DNA of 64,000 nt from Rhodospirillales bacterium (GTDB taxonomy: Bacteria; Pseudomonadota; Alphaproteobacteria; Rhodospirillales; Defluviicoccaceae), in the NCBI GenBank assembly GCA_016712375.1, contig JADJRE010000011.1:1-64000 (forward strand), written 5' to 3'. The translations under genes were made by a program, and so were the position numbers. Under the pieces are notes generated by a model that did no database searches, was not told the origin of the DNA, and saw only the letters and a program-made list of their open reading frames with translations. How positions within the stretch are numbered: the stretch's first letter is position 1; every line of letters starts with the position of its first letter. Of this stretch, positions 19,446-30,158 are shown piece by piece.

Positions 19446-22202
19446 TCAGGTTAGTAGCCGCTGCCACCAGCCGCGGCGCGGATTGTCGTCCCGCTCGTTG
19501 CTGCCCTCGCCGACCTGGATCACCTCGGTGCGCCGTGCTTCCTCGGCTCGACGCTCCTCCTCTTCACGATGCGCGCGGTTCCGCTCCGCATCTGCAAGGG
19601 ACTCACCGGGCTCATCACGCGAAAATTCGCCTCGTGCTACCGATACTTCAGCAGGTGAAGACTCCGCCTGATGCGGCGCGCTGGCGGTCGCAATATCGCC
19701 ACTCACTGACCACGGCGAAGGAGCGCGCACTTCGTCCTCCGCGGACGATTGTTCCGCGGCGGCAGCGAGCGCTTCTTCCTTAACGTCCTCCGCTATCGCC
19801 ATGGGAATAGGAGCTACGATCAGCGCATCTTCCGGTTCCGCCACATCCGTTGATGCGGAAGGCTCGGCAGCGTCGGCAGTTTCCGCCTCGAGAACCCGCT
19901 TTGACCGGCTGCGTCGCGGACTGCGACGACGGGTGCGCGGCGCCGCTTCGCCGGGTTCGGCGTTATCTACGCCTTCATTCAGCTCCTCATCCGACACATC
20001 CGGCACCGCCTCGGCCTCATCAATGAACGCCACCTCTGCGGTTGGGCTCGACGGCTCTGCGTCGTTGATGGTCCTGGCTGACCAGATCGGACCACCGTCA
20101 TCGTCCATCACAGCGCTGGCCGCTGCGGCGTCGAGCGAGTTACCGTCATATCCTTCTTCTTGCGAAACCTCGTCCGCATAAATGGGTTCCAATGCCTCAT
20201 CGGCATCCAGATCGCCGGCGGCCACCTCGAGCGCTATGCCCGGCCGGGCACGGCGCCGACCTCCCCGCTTGCCACGCCGCCGCCGTCTGCGGTTCGGCTG
20301 ATCACCGCCTTCCTCCGCCGTCACCTCGATAGCTTGATCAGCAGCAGCGTCATCAGCATCGATCGCGGCATCGGCTTCGGCCTCCTCGTCGGCTTCCTCT
20401 GGCTGCCGCATCTCGACCTGTTCCTCTGGCGGCAGTGATACGTCATCATCGCGCCGGCGACGCCGCGGCCGGCGGCGCCGACCGCGCCCTGCCCCGGCTT
20501 CCTCGCGTTCCATCGCGGCCGGTTCCTCGCCCGCGGAGGTTTCCGCTTCCGCCGGTGTTTCCTCGACCTCCGCCGCCTCCTCTACAACACGTGCGTCGTA
20601 CGGCTTCAGCCGCTCCAGACGGTGATCCGGCGGAACCAGATCCGCGTCCTCCAGGACGCACACCGCCACGCCGTAGCGATCTTCGATCATCTGCAGCGAA
20701 CGACGCTTCTGGTTCAGCAGGTATGAGGCGACCAACGGCGAAACCGTGATCGCGATCTCGCTCGACCGCCGCCGCAGACCCTCTTCTTCCAGCTTGCGCA
20801 GGATCGCGAGCGCCGTCGATTCCGTGGTTCGCCGCAGGCCATTGCCGCCACACGCTGGACACACTTCGAACGATGTCTCGATCAGGCTCGGGCGCAACCG
20901 CTGACGTGACAGTTCCAGCAGACCGAATGAACTGATTCGACCGAGCTGTACGCGGGCACGGTCGGTCTTCATCGCTTCCTTCATTCGCCGCTCGACCTGC
21001 CCCTGGTTGCGAGCGTTTTCCATGTCGATGAAGTCAATAACGATGAGGCCGGCGAGGTCACGCAGCCACAGTTGCCAGGCAATCTCGTCCGCTGCCTCCA
21101 GATTGGTCCGCAGCGCCGTTTCCTCAATGTTGCGCTCTCGGGTTGATCGGCCGGAGTTGACGTCGATAGCGACCAGCGCTTCCGTTGGATTGATGACGAT
21201 GTAGCCACCCGAACGCAGCTGCACCGTCGGCTGGTGCATCGAGGCAAGCTGATCTTCGACGCCGAACTTCTGAAACAGCGGCGCCTCGTGGTTTTCATAG
21301 GACTTGACGCGCTTGGCGTGGCTGGAGATGAACAGCTTCATGAATTCCTTGGAGATTCGGTATTCCTCGTCACCCTGGACGATGATCTCCTCGATGTCCC
21401 GGTCGTACAGATCGCGAATCGAACGCTTGATCAGGCTCGCTTCCTCGTAGACGAGTGTCGGCGCGGTCGATTGCAGCGTCGTTTCGCGGATGCTGCTCCA
21501 CAGCCGGATCAGGTATTCGTAGTCGCGCTTGATTTCCGCCTTCCCGCGTCCCGCTCCGGCAGTACGGACGATCACCGCCATGCCGTCCGGTGCTTCCAGC
21601 TCCGTCAGCATTTTCTTCAGCCGCTTGCGATCGGTGACCGAGGCGATTTTGCGGGAGATACCGCCACCACGCGCGGTGTTGGGCATCAGCACGCAGTAGC
21701 GGCCGGCAAGTGACAAGTACGTTGTCAGCGCCGCCCCCTTATTGCCGCGCTCCTCTTTTGTCACCTGCACGAGCATGATCTGCCGGCGCTTGATGACTTC
21801 CTGGATCTTGTAGAACCGGCTAGGAGGACGCGAACGGCGGCGCTCTGATTCGTCTTCGTCTTCGCCGACCGCCTCGGCATCACCGTCGTCGCCGTCGTCG
21901 CGTTCAACGCTAGCTGCTGCCTGCTCGGCCAGCAGGCGTTCGCGATCGGCAACCGGGATCTGGTAATAGTCTGGGTGAATTTCGTTGAAAGCAAGGAACC
22001 CGTGGCGATTCCCGCCGTAGTCGACAAACGCTGCTTGCAGCGAAGGCTCGACCCGCGTCACTTTTGCCAGGTAGATGTTACCCTTCAGCTGGCGGCGTGA
22101 CGCGACTTCGACATCATAGTCCTCGACTCGGTTTCCGTCGACCACCACGACCCGGGTCTCCTCCGGGTGCGAGGCATCGATCAGCATAGTCCTGCTTGGC
22201 AT
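19446..22202 (-). CDS. rne: Ribonuclease E
   Basis: This 918-residue endoribonuclease starts the decay and processing of most RNAs and scaffolds the degradosome. The S1 domain (about 35-150) carries an acidic insertion (AAASVERDDGDDGDAEAVGEDEDE in part), as in some alphaproteobacteria. Catalytic Asp residues lie in LVAIDVNSG and IVIDFIDMENARNQ. The zinc link is CPACGGNG. Beyond about residue 510 the protein is disordered, alternating Arg-rich blocks (RGRRRRPRRRRRD, RRRRRGKRGGRRR) with long acidic stretches, as expected for RNA and partner binding. It opens MPSRTMLIDASHPEETR. Confidence 0.95.
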   Translation of the reverse strand: MPSRTMLIDASHPEETRVVVVDGNRVEDYDVEVASRRQLKGNIYLAKVTRVEPSLQAAFVDYGGNRHGFLAFNEIHPDYYQIPVADRERLLAEQAAASVERDDGDDGDAEAVGEDEDESERRRSRPPSRFYKIQEVIKRRQIMLVQVTKEERGNKGAALTTYLSLAGRYCVLMPNTARGGGISRKIASVTDRKRLKKMLTELEAPDGMAVIVRTAGAGRGKAEIKRDYEYLIRLWSSIRETTLQSTAPTLVYEEASLIKRSIRDLYDRDIEEIIVQGDEEYRISKEFMKLFISSHAKRVKSYENHEAPLFQKFGVEDQLASMHQPTVQLRSGGYIVINPTEALVAIDVNSGRSTRERNIEETALRTNLEAADEIAWQLWLRDLAGLIVIDFIDMENARNQGQVERRMKEAMKTDRARVQLGRISSFGLLELSRQRLRPSLIETSFEVCPACGGNGLRRTTESTALAILRKLEEEGLRRRSSEIAITVSPLVASYLLNQKRRSLQMIEDRYGVAVCVLEDADLVPPDHRLERLKPYDARVVEEAAEVEETPAEAETSAGEEPAAMEREEAGAGRGRRRRPRRRRRDDDVSLPPEEQVEMRQPEEADEEAEADAAIDADDAAADQAIEVTAEEGGDQPNRRRRRRGKRGGRRRARPGIALEVAAGDLDADEALEPIYADEVSQEEGYDGNSLDAAAASAVMDDDGGPIWSARTINDAEPSSPTAEVAFIDEAEAVPDVSDEELNEGVDNAEPGEAAPRTRRRSPRRSRSKRVLEAETADAAEPSASTDVAEPEDALIVAPIPMAIAEDVKEEALAAAAEQSSAEDEVRAPSPWSVSGDIATASAPHQAESSPAEVSVARGEFSRDEPGESLADAERNRAHREEEERRAEEARRTEVIQVGEGSNERDDNPRRGWWQRLLT

Positions 22203-22719
22203 TTGCGAAACTCCATCGCGCCGCCACAGGCTTCGGCCAAGGGCTCACGAAGCGGCGGCGGTGCGCTATAGTGCCGAAGGCGCATGCGACCACTATACCG
22301 ACGCCGCGGGAGGGCGTCGTGTCGGTGCCAAGTGGGCGCGCAAATCTCAACGGCATGTGCAAATAGGCTCTGCGATTTGTCGGGCTTCGGCGCTCTCGCC
22401 GTTCCCGATTGCTCTCTAACCTGGTGGGCTGACGCTCGACGTGTCGCATCAGCATCACCTGCAGGGAAACGCCCCAACGTACCCTGTTCGTATAAGATAA
22501 AGGGGCAATTACCCTTCGACAATTCATATCTTTTTGAGACAGAATATCAAATAGTCCACGAAACTATCTGATATCGATGATAAATGCCGTTATAGGCTGT
22601 TCGAACTGCCCCGTGGCGACGCTCAGGAGGCCGCGCCGGAAACGCCCATTTACAAACGAGGCGGAGTGTCATCGTCGTGACTTCTCTGCCCGGGCGGACT
22701 GGGCCCCATCGTGACCGTA
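22203..22719. other. Divergent rne/amiC intergenic region
   Basis: This gap of about 517 bases separates two divergent genes and contains no supportable coding sequence. The centre (about 22480-22610) is clearly A/T-rich and should hold promoters for both sides. On the minus strand TTGTCG and TATCTT lie 17 bases apart as a weak candidate for rne. The long leader on the rne side fits the self-regulated rne messages known in other bacteria. The inverted repeat at 22544-22574 is listed separately. Confidence 0.4.
22544..22574. repeat. 12-bp inverted repeat between rne and amiC
   Basis: Left arm ATATCAAATAGT and right arm ACTATCTGATAT match in 11 of 12 positions around a 7-base loop (CCACGAA). 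It is A/T-rich and sits in the promoter region between divergent genes. It has no U-run after it, so an operator or an RNA stem is more likely than a terminator. Confidence 0.55.
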
Positions 22720-24100
22720 ATGCGAGCGCGGGTCGCCCCACCACTCCTGGCTTCCGTTGCATTCGTTCGGGCAAAGATTGCTCAGCTTTTTGCGGTGTCG
22801 TTGTTCGCCATCCTCGCGCTTTGGACGCATCCGGTGCTCGCTGTGCCTCTCGTTTCCGAGATGCGCGTCGGCGAGCGCAATCGCCATGACGCAGGTCGTC
22901 CTGACACCTCATCGAGCGGGTGGGATTCAAGGCGTTCACGCTGCCCAATCCGCACCGAGTCGTCGTCGACATGTCGGAAGTACAATGGCGGCCGCGCAGC
23001 ACGGGGGTACCGTCTGGAAACGGCGTCATCGGCGGGATTCGACATGCCCAAAACGCCCCCGGCACGTCACGGATGGTCATTGATTGCCGCAAGCCCGTGA
23101 GCGTGCGCGATGTTTCGATGCAAGAAGACCGTTCCGGCGCTTTTCGGCTGATTATCGACATCGCCGCCACGCCATCGGCTGGCAGCCGCAACGGTCTCGC
23201 GGCAGTGGCGCGGTCGAACGGCCTGTTCAGTGGACGGTCGTTGGCGGAGCCGCGATGATGCCGGTTATCGGCAGCACTGGCCTAGCCGTTGGGGACATTG
23301 GTCCCGCTCCGCCACTGCAACAAGCAACGGGGAACATTGCCATTGGCGCCTCCTTCGGGGCGCCAAAGGCGCGGCCGCAGACGCCTCCGCGCATTGCTGT
23401 CCCGGCGTGGGTGGTAGCAATCGATGCCGGCCATGGTGGTCAGGATCCCGGCGCCATCTCTCTGAGCGGCATGTATGAGAAGCGAATCACGCTGGCGACA
23501 GCACGAGCCCTACGCGAAGAGCTAAAGGCGCTTGGCCGCTACCGGGTGTTGCTGACGCGCGATCGCGATGTCTTCATCCGGCTGCGTGACCGCATCGCCA
23601 TCGCCCGAGCGGCTGGCGCGGATCTATTTATCTCTCTGCACGCCGACAAGGTCGAGAACCCGGCGGTCCGCGGGCTTTCCGTGTACACGCTGTCTGAAGG
23701 CGCTTCAGATGCTGAGGCGGCAGCTTTGGCCGACGCGGAAAACAAGGCCGACCTGCTGGGCGTCTTCGCCTGAAGGCCGAGCCCCAGAAGTCGCCGACAT
23801 TCTCATCGATCTGGTGCAGCGCGACACCATGAACCAGTCGGCCCAGTTCGCGACGTTTCTGATGCGCGGAATTGCGTGAGGAAACGCTGCTGCTACCGAA
23901 AACGCACCGCTTCGCCGGCTTCGCGGTCCTGAAATCGCCGGATATGCCTTCCGTCCTGATCAGGCTGGGCTATCTCTCAAATCCGACGGACGAGCGCCTG
24001 CTGCGGACAGCGCAACCAGCAACAGCGGTTGGCCCGGGCGATCGCCGCGCCGTCGACAGACTACTTCGTCCGATTCGAGGCGCGCACGGATCGCCTCTGA
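22720..24100 (+). pseudogene. amiC: N-acetylmuramoyl-L-alanine amidase (multiple frameshifts)
   Basis: Pieces in all three frames together give a periplasmic zinc amidase that splits septal peptidoglycan. The order is: signal peptide (FAVSLFAILALWTHPVLA); an AMIN-type domain (VGFKAFTLPNPHRVVVDMSE); a linker; the Amidase_3 domain with zinc motif VVAIDAGHGGQDPGA, then LFISLHADKVENPAVRG, VQRDTMNQSAQFATFL, LKSPDMPSVLIRLGYLSNP, and a tail ending FEARTDRL at the stop 24098-24100. At least six frame changes are needed. The corrected fragments match the family closely with no lost domain, so poor consensus is likelier than decay. Position before mrcA is the usual alphaproteobacterial order. Start could also be GTG 22711. 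Confidence 0.75.
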
Positions 24101-24213
24101 GGCGCCGGGCGGCTGCTCCCTCAACGGTGAACCGCTGCGACAATTCAAGTCCGTAATTCCACCTCGGCGACATATACCACTATCTTCTTACAAAAGAGTT
24201 TGGATAGGGTTCG

Positions 24214-26604
24214 ATGATGATCCGCCTCGTGACCGCGCTCGGCAGCGCGCTCATGTTGTTTATCGTGCTCGTCGTTGCCGGCGGCGTGCTGCTATATTAT
24301 CGCTATAGCCGTGACCTGCCTGACATCGAGCAGCTCGCCACCTACGAGCCGCCGGTCACCACGCGGGTTTACACCGGCGATGGCCGGCTGCTTGCTGAGT
24401 ATGCGACGGAAAAGCGCGTGTTCGTGCCCATCGCCTCCATTCCACCCCATCTCGTTCAGGCTTTTCTCGCCGCCGAAGATAAGAACTTCTACGAGCACCA
24501 GGGCATCGATGCCAACGGCGTGATCCGCGCCGTGATCACCAACATCAACAACCTCGGCAGCGACCGGCGGCTGGTCGGTGCTTCGACCATTCCACAACAG
24601 GTGGCGAAGAATTTCCTGCTGAGCGGCGACGTCACCTTCGAGCGGAAGATCAAGGAGGCGATCCTCGCCTTCCGCATGGACAAGGCGCTGAGCAAGGATC
24701 GGATCCTTGAACTCTATCTTAACGAGATCTACCTCGGCGGCGGCTCCTGTGGGTGGCCGCGGCGGCGTGAACTACTTCGACAAAGAGCCTGGAAGATCTC
24801 ACTCTGGCGGAATCGGCGACCCTGGCGGCATTGCCGAAGGCTCCCAACAATTACGATCCGATCCGGCAGCCGGCAGCGGCGAAAGCGCGGCGCGACTGGG
24901 TGATCGGCCGGATGCTGGAAGACGGCGTCGTCACGCCCGACGAGGCCAATCAAGCGCGCCGCGCCGCTGGCAACACAGCGCCGGCAACTCGCGGAGCCGG
25001 TCCACGCCGATTATTTCGCTGAAGAAGTGCGGCGCGAGTTGATCCGCCGATACGGCGAAGCAGCCTTGTACAAAGGTGGGCTCGTCGTGCACGCCACCAT
25101 CGATCCGCGAATGCAGGAGATCGCCGACGCGGCGCTGCGCCGCGGGCTGGAGGCGTTCGACCGGCGGAAAGGATGGCACGGCCCCATCGCTCGGATCACC
25201 GCCGATCCGGACAGCAAGCCAGGTCGGCTGTCGGCCGACTGGCAGGAGCAATTGGCCGCCATGGTGCCGCCACCTGGGTTAGGCGACTGGCGTCTGGCGG
25301 TGCTTCTGCAGAGCGGTGACGGTGAGGCAAAAATCGGCCTTGCCAACGGGTCAACAGGACGCATTCCGGCAGCGGAGATGCGCTGCGGCAAGCGGCAGAC
25401 GCCCCGTGCCGGCGACGTGATCGCCGTCGCGCCGATCGGCGATAATCTTCTGCGCCCAGCAAATCCAAAGGTCCAAGGGCCCTGGTCGCCATCGATCCAC
25501 ACACGGGCCGGGTATTGGCGCTGACCGGTGGCTGGGACTACCGGCAAAGCGAGTTCAACCAGGCCCCAGGCGATGCGGCAGCCGGGGTCCACCTTCAAGC
25601 CGGTCGTCTACCTGTGCGCCATGGAGAATGGCTACACGCCGTCATCGATCGTCCGCGATGCGCCGCTCACCGTTCCCCAGGGCGCCGGCCTGCCGGCGTG
25701 GCGGCCGGCCAACTATTCCAACCGCTTCTACGGCCCACGACGCTGCGGGTGGGCCTGGAGCGTGATCCGCGCAACGTCGTCGCCGCCCGCCTCGCCCTCG
25801 AAGTCGGCATGGACAAAGTCGCCGACTGTGCCAATCGACTGGGCGTGTTCGACGACATGCCGCGTTATCCCTCATATGCGCTCGGCGCCGGCGAGACGAC
25901 GTTGTTACGGCTGACGAATGCCTATGCGATGATCGTCAATGGTGGCCGGCGTCTCGACGCCAGCCTGATCGACCGGGTGCAGGACCGCTATGGCCGTATC
26001 GTCTATCGGCACGACCAGCGTGCCTGCCTCGGCTGCGTCAATGTGCCGTGGGACGAGCAGACCGCCCCCCACCCCATCGACCTGCGCCACGGCGTGACCG
26101 ACCCCGACAGCGCCTACCAGGTGGTCTCGATGATGGAGGGCGTCGTCACCCAGGGCACCGCCCAGCAGGCGCAAATCGAAGGGCGGCCGGTCGCCAGCCA
26201 AGACCGGCACCAACAACGATAAGGACGTCTGGTTCGTCGGCTTCTCGCCCGACCTCACGGCCGGCGTATTTGTCGGTTACGACGAACCCGCATCACTGGG
26301 CGACCACGCCGCCGGTGGCATCATCGCGGCGCCAATCTTTGCCGAGTTCATGGAGAAGGCATTGGCCAACTCACCGGCAGTGCCGTTCCGAACGCCGCCT
26401 GGGGTTCGTATGGTGCGCGTTGACGCCAATACCGGCCGGCCAGCCCGCTCGAACAACCCGCGGGTAATCCTCGAAGCCTTCAAACCGGGCACCGCACCTC
26501 CGACAGCAGCCGACGCGGCGCGCCAGGCAGCAGCGCAGGGAGCCGGGAAGGGCGGATCAGGATCCGGTTCTGCGCCAGACATAGGCACCGGCGGACTGTA
26601 TTGA
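24214..26604 (+). pseudogene. mrcA: Penicillin-binding protein 1A (multiple frameshifts)
   Basis: Bifunctional glycosyltransferase/transpeptidase of the inner membrane that polymerises and cross-links peptidoglycan. An N-terminal membrane anchor (residues 5-30) is followed by the glycosyltransferase domain with EDKNFYEHQGIDANG and STIPQQVAKNFLL. The OB-like insert and transpeptidase domain follow. The SxxK motif is in QPGSTFKPVVYL, and the KTG motif (KTGTNNDKDVWF) is recovered only after a frame change near 26200. Seven frame changes are needed from about 24745 on. All parts of the family are present, so these are probably consensus errors. The tail is Ala/Gly-rich. Confidence 0.8.
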
Positions 26605-26754
26605 CCATCAACGGCACCGTGATCTGCTTTTGCAGGCCCTCCGCTTCTGCAAGCCCTCCGCGCATCTTTATGGCACCTGCTCGACGGCAGGTTCCATGGA
26701 GCGCGAGCTGACGGTGCGCAGCATTGCGCCCTCACGAAACGGTTCGCCGCCCCG

Positions 26755-26783
26755 TTGCGCGCCTTCGACCCTCCTCATATATA
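26755..26783 (+). promoter_or_regulatory. Promoter upstream of dnaK
   Basis: TTGCGC (26755-26760) and TATATA (26778-26783) are spaced by 17 bases and lie 106 bases before the dnaK start. This is a good -35/-10 pair for a vegetative sigma factor; in alphaproteobacteria dnaK is also served by heat-shock sigma factor RpoH, whose boxes are similar. I cannot tell which is used. The rest of the 284-base mrcA-dnaK gap shows no gene. Confidence 0.5.
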
Positions 26784-26888
26784 ACGCGCCGAGACAAAGA
26801 TCGGGGCACATCGGATCGCATTGACCAAGGGGGTCCACGCGACGCCGAAGAGGGTCGTGCGGGCTCGCCGCAAGAAGAGGTGACTGGA

Positions 26889-28832
26889 ATGAGCAAGGTT
26901 ATCGGCATCGACCTCGGCACGACCAACTCGTGCGTCGCGGTGATGGAGGCAAGGACGTCCGCGTCATCGAGAACACCGAAGGCACGCGGACGACGCCGTC
27001 GATCGTGGCCTTTACCGACGCCGGCGAGCGTCTGGTCGGACAGCCGGCGAAGCGGCAGGCCGTTACCAATCCCGGAGAACACCCTGTTTGCCATCAAGCG
27101 GCTCATCGGCCGGCGCTACAACGATCCGATCACCGAGAAGGACAAGGGCATGGTGCCCTATCGCATCGTCGAGGGATCGGGAGGCGACGCCTGGGTCGAG
27201 GCGCAGGGCAAGAAGTACAGCCCTAGTCAGGTTTCCGCCTTCATCCTGCAGAAGATGAAGGAGACGGCCGAGAGCTTCCTCGGTGAGGAGGTCAAGCAGG
27301 CGGTCATCACCGTTCCCGCGTACTTCAACGACAGCCAGCGTCAGGCGACCAAGGATGCCGGCAAGATCGCCGGTCTGGAAGTGCTGCGCATCATCAATGA
27401 ACCCACCGCCGCCGCGCTCGCCTACGGGCTCGAGAAAAAGGGTGCCGGCACCATCGCCGTCTACGACCTGGGCGGCGGCACCTTCGACATCTCCATCCTG
27501 GAGATTGGCGAAGGCGTTTTCGAGGTGAAGTCAACCAACGGCGACACGTTCCTTGGCGGCGAGGACTTCGACAAGCGGATCCTCGATTATCTCGCCGACG
27601 AGTTTAAGAAGGAACAGGGCATCGACTTACGTGCCGACCGGCTGGCCCTGCAGCGCCTGAAGGAAGCCGCCGAGAAGGCGAAGATCGAGCTCAGCTCGAC
27701 GATGCAGACGGAGGTGAACCTGCCGTTCATCACCGCCGACGCCGCCGGCCCGAAGCACCTCAACATCAAGCTTACACGCGCCAAGCTGGAAGCGCTGGTC
27801 GAGGAACTGATCGACAAGACGATTGCGCCGTGCCGCAACGCGTTGAAGGACGCCGGACTTTCGGCCGCCGAGATCAACGAGGTGGTGCTGGTCGGCGGCA
27901 TGACGCGCATGCCGAAGGTGATCGAGAAGGTCAAACAGTTCTTTGGCCGCGAGCCGCACAAGGGTGTCAATCCGGACGAAGTGGTCGCGATTGGCGCCGC
28001 CATCCAGGCGGGCGTGCTGAAGGGCGAGGTCAAGGATGTCCTGCTGCTCGACGTCACCCCACTGTCGCTGGGTATCGAGACGCTGGGCGGCGTGTTCACC
28101 CGGCTGATCGACCGCAACACGACGATCCCGACGCGCAAGAGCCAGGTGTTCTCCACCGCCGACGACAACCAGACAGCCGTGACCATCCGCGTTTTCCAGG
28201 GCGAGCGCGAGATGGCGGCCGACAACAAGCTGCTGGGCCAGTTTGATCTGGTCGGCATCCCGCCGGCGCCGCGTGGCATGCCGCAGGTCGAGGTGACCTT
28301 CGATATCGATGCCAACGGCATCGTTAATGTGCAGGCGAAGGACAAGGCCACCGGCAAGGAGCAGCAGATCCGCATCCAGGCGTCGGGCGGCCTGAACGAC
28401 GCTGACATCCAGCGGATGGTCAAGGAAGCAGAGTTGCACTCCGCCGACGACAAGCGGCGGCGCGAGAAGGTCGAGGCGCGCAACCAGGCGGATGCGATGA
28501 TTCACTCGACCGAGAAGGACCTGAAGGAGTATGGCGACAAGATCGGCGCCGCCGACAAGGAAGCGATCGAGCGGGCCGTTGCCGACCTGAAGAGCGTGCT
28601 GGACGGCGACGATCCATCGGCCATACAGTCGAAGACAGAGGTCCTCGGCCAGGCTCGGATGAAGCTGGGCGAGGCAATGTACCGGGCCTCGCAAGGTCAA
28701 GATGCAGGCGGCGGCGCGCCCGGCGGCGGTGCGCCCGGTGGTGGCGCGGCTGGTAGCGGCCAGCAGGATGAGAAGGTGGTCGACGCCGAATTTGAGGAAG
28801 TCGATCCCGAGCAGAACAAGAAGGCGAGCTAG
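26889..28832 (+). CDS. dnaK: Chaperone protein DnaK (two compensating frameshifts)
   Basis: Hsp70 chaperone, about 647 residues. The ATPase domain begins MSKVIGIDLGTTNSCVAVME with the phosphate-1 loop. After residue 20 a base is missing (near 26945), and an extra C near 27070 restores the frame, so about 40 residues are misread; the alternative frame gives GKDVRVIENTEGTRTTPSIV as expected. Downstream are VPAYFNDSQRQATKDAGKIAG (in part), DLGGGTFD, the linker VLLLDVTPLSLG, the peptide-binding domain and a Gly-rich tail ending VVDAEFEEVD. Partner DnaJ follows 121 bases later. Confidence 0.95.
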   Translation: MSKVIGIDLGTTNSCVAVMEARTSASSRTPKARGRRRRSWPLPTPASVWSDSRRSGRPLPIPENTLFAIKRLIGRRYNDPITEKDKGMVPYRIVEGSGGDAWVEAQGKKYSPSQVSAFILQKMKETAESFLGEEVKQAVITVPAYFNDSQRQATKDAGKIAGLEVLRIINEPTAAALAYGLEKKGAGTIAVYDLGGGTFDISILEIGEGVFEVKSTNGDTFLGGEDFDKRILDYLADEFKKEQGIDLRADRLALQRLKEAAEKAKIELSSTMQTEVNLPFITADAAGPKHLNIKLTRAKLEALVEELIDKTIAPCRNALKDAGLSAAEINEVVLVGGMTRMPKVIEKVKQFFGREPHKGVNPDEVVAIGAAIQAGVLKGEVKDVLLLDVTPLSLGIETLGGVFTRLIDRNTTIPTRKSQVFSTADDNQTAVTIRVFQGEREMAADNKLLGQFDLVGIPPAPRGMPQVEVTFDIDANGIVNVQAKDKATGKEQQIRIQASGGLNDADIQRMVKEAELHSADDKRRREKVEARNQADAMIHSTEKDLKEYGDKIGAADKEAIERAVADLKSVLDGDDPSAIQSKTEVLGQARMKLGEAMYRASQGQDAGGGAPGGGAPGGGAAGSGQQDEKVVDAEFEEVDPEQNKKAS

Positions 28833-28953
28833 GCCCGCCTGTAGTGTATAAGGGCTGGGTTCCGGCCGCCGCTGGGCGGTCGGACCACGTCCCGCGTCAA
28901 GGATTCCATGGCCCAGGGCGGCGCCGCCCGCCCTCGCCGTGGATGACGGATCG

Positions 28954-30093
28954 ATGTCGAAAGAGGACTATTACCGAATTCTCGATGTCGAGCGCGATGC
29001 GTCCAAGGATGATTTGAAAAAGGCCTATCGTAAGCTCGCACTCAAATATCATCCCGATCGAAATCCCGGTGACAAGGACTCCGAGCGTCGCTTCAAGGAA
29101 TTGAACGAAGCGTACGAGGTTCTGAAGGACGATCAGAAGCGGGCGGCCTACGATCGCTTCGGCCACGCCGCCTTCGAGCACGGCGGTCCCGGCGGCGACG
29201 GCGGTTTCGGACCGGGCTTTGGCACCGGCTTCGCCGACATCTTCGAGGAGATGTTCGGCGACTTCGTCGGCGGCCGGCGCGGCGGCGGCGGCCGGCAAAG
29301 CGGTCGGGGTTCGGACCTGCGCTACAATCTCGAAATTTCGCTGGAGCAGGCGTTCGCCGGCTCGAAGACAACGGTCCGGGTGCCGACAGGCGTCAAGTGC
29401 GACGCCTGTAAAGGATCCGGTGCGGCCGGCGGCGGCTCCCCCGAAACCTGCACCACCTGCCGCGGTGCCGGTCGGGTGCGCTCGCAATCGGGCTTCTTCA
29501 CCGTCGAGCGGACCTGCCCTGCTTGCGGCGGTGCTGGACAGACGATCCGAGATCCCTGCCGGTCGTGCAACGGCGCCGGACGGGTGCAGCGGGAGAAAGC
29601 GCTGCAAGTGACGATCCCCGCCGGCGTCGAGGACGGCACCCGCATCCGTTTGGCCGGCGAAGGCGAAGCGGGCGTCCGGAGTGGACCCCCCGGTGACCTC
29701 TACATCTTCGTAAGCATCGCCGCGCATCGCTTTTTCAAGCGGGACGGCGCCGACATCCACTGCCAGGTGCCGCTGACAATGACCACGGCGGCGCTTGGCG
29801 GCAGCATCGAAGTGCCGACGGTCAACGGCGAGCGCGCCCGCATCAACATTCCCTCCGGAACGCAGAGCGGCGAAACTTTCCGGCTGCGCGGCAAGGGGAT
29901 GACCATTCTGCGCCACCAGGGCCGGGGCGACATGTATGTCGAGGCGCTGGTTGAAACGCCGGTGAACCTCAGCGAAAAGCAGCGCAAGCTGCTGCAGGAG
30001 TTCGCCGATGCCGGCACTGACGAGAAGACCAGTCCGGAAAGCCACAGCTTCTTCGACAAGGTGAAGGAGCTCTGGCAGGACCTGCGCGAGTAG
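28954..30093 (+). CDS. dnaJ: Chaperone protein DnaJ
   Basis: This 379-residue Hsp40 stimulates DnaK ATPase. The J domain spans residues 1-70 with HPD at 33-35. A Gly/Phe region follows (GGDGGFGPGFGTGF). Four zinc motifs are present: CDACKGSG, CTTCRGAG, CPACGGAG and CRSCNGAG. Then come two beta-sandwich domains and a dimerisation tail. The start ATG 28954 gives the standard MSKEDYYRIL; an in-frame ATG at 28939 would add five residues. The frame is intact. Confidence 0.96.
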   Translation: MSKEDYYRILDVERDASKDDLKKAYRKLALKYHPDRNPGDKDSERRFKELNEAYEVLKDDQKRAAYDRFGHAAFEHGGPGGDGGFGPGFGTGFADIFEEMFGDFVGGRRGGGGRQSGRGSDLRYNLEISLEQAFAGSKTTVRVPTGVKCDACKGSGAAGGGSPETCTTCRGAGRVRSQSGFFTVERTCPACGGAGQTIRDPCRSCNGAGRVQREKALQVTIPAGVEDGTRIRLAGEGEAGVRSGPPGDLYIFVSIAAHRFFKRDGADIHCQVPLTMTTAALGGSIEVPTVNGERARINIPSGTQSGETFRLRGKGMTILRHQGRGDMYVEALVETPVNLSEKQRKLLQEFADAGTDEKTSPESHSFFDKVKELWQDLRE

Positions 30094-30113
30094 CCCCCGG
30101 GGGGCCGCCCGGG

Positions 30114-30155
<42 letters not shown>

Positions 30156-30158
30156 CGG

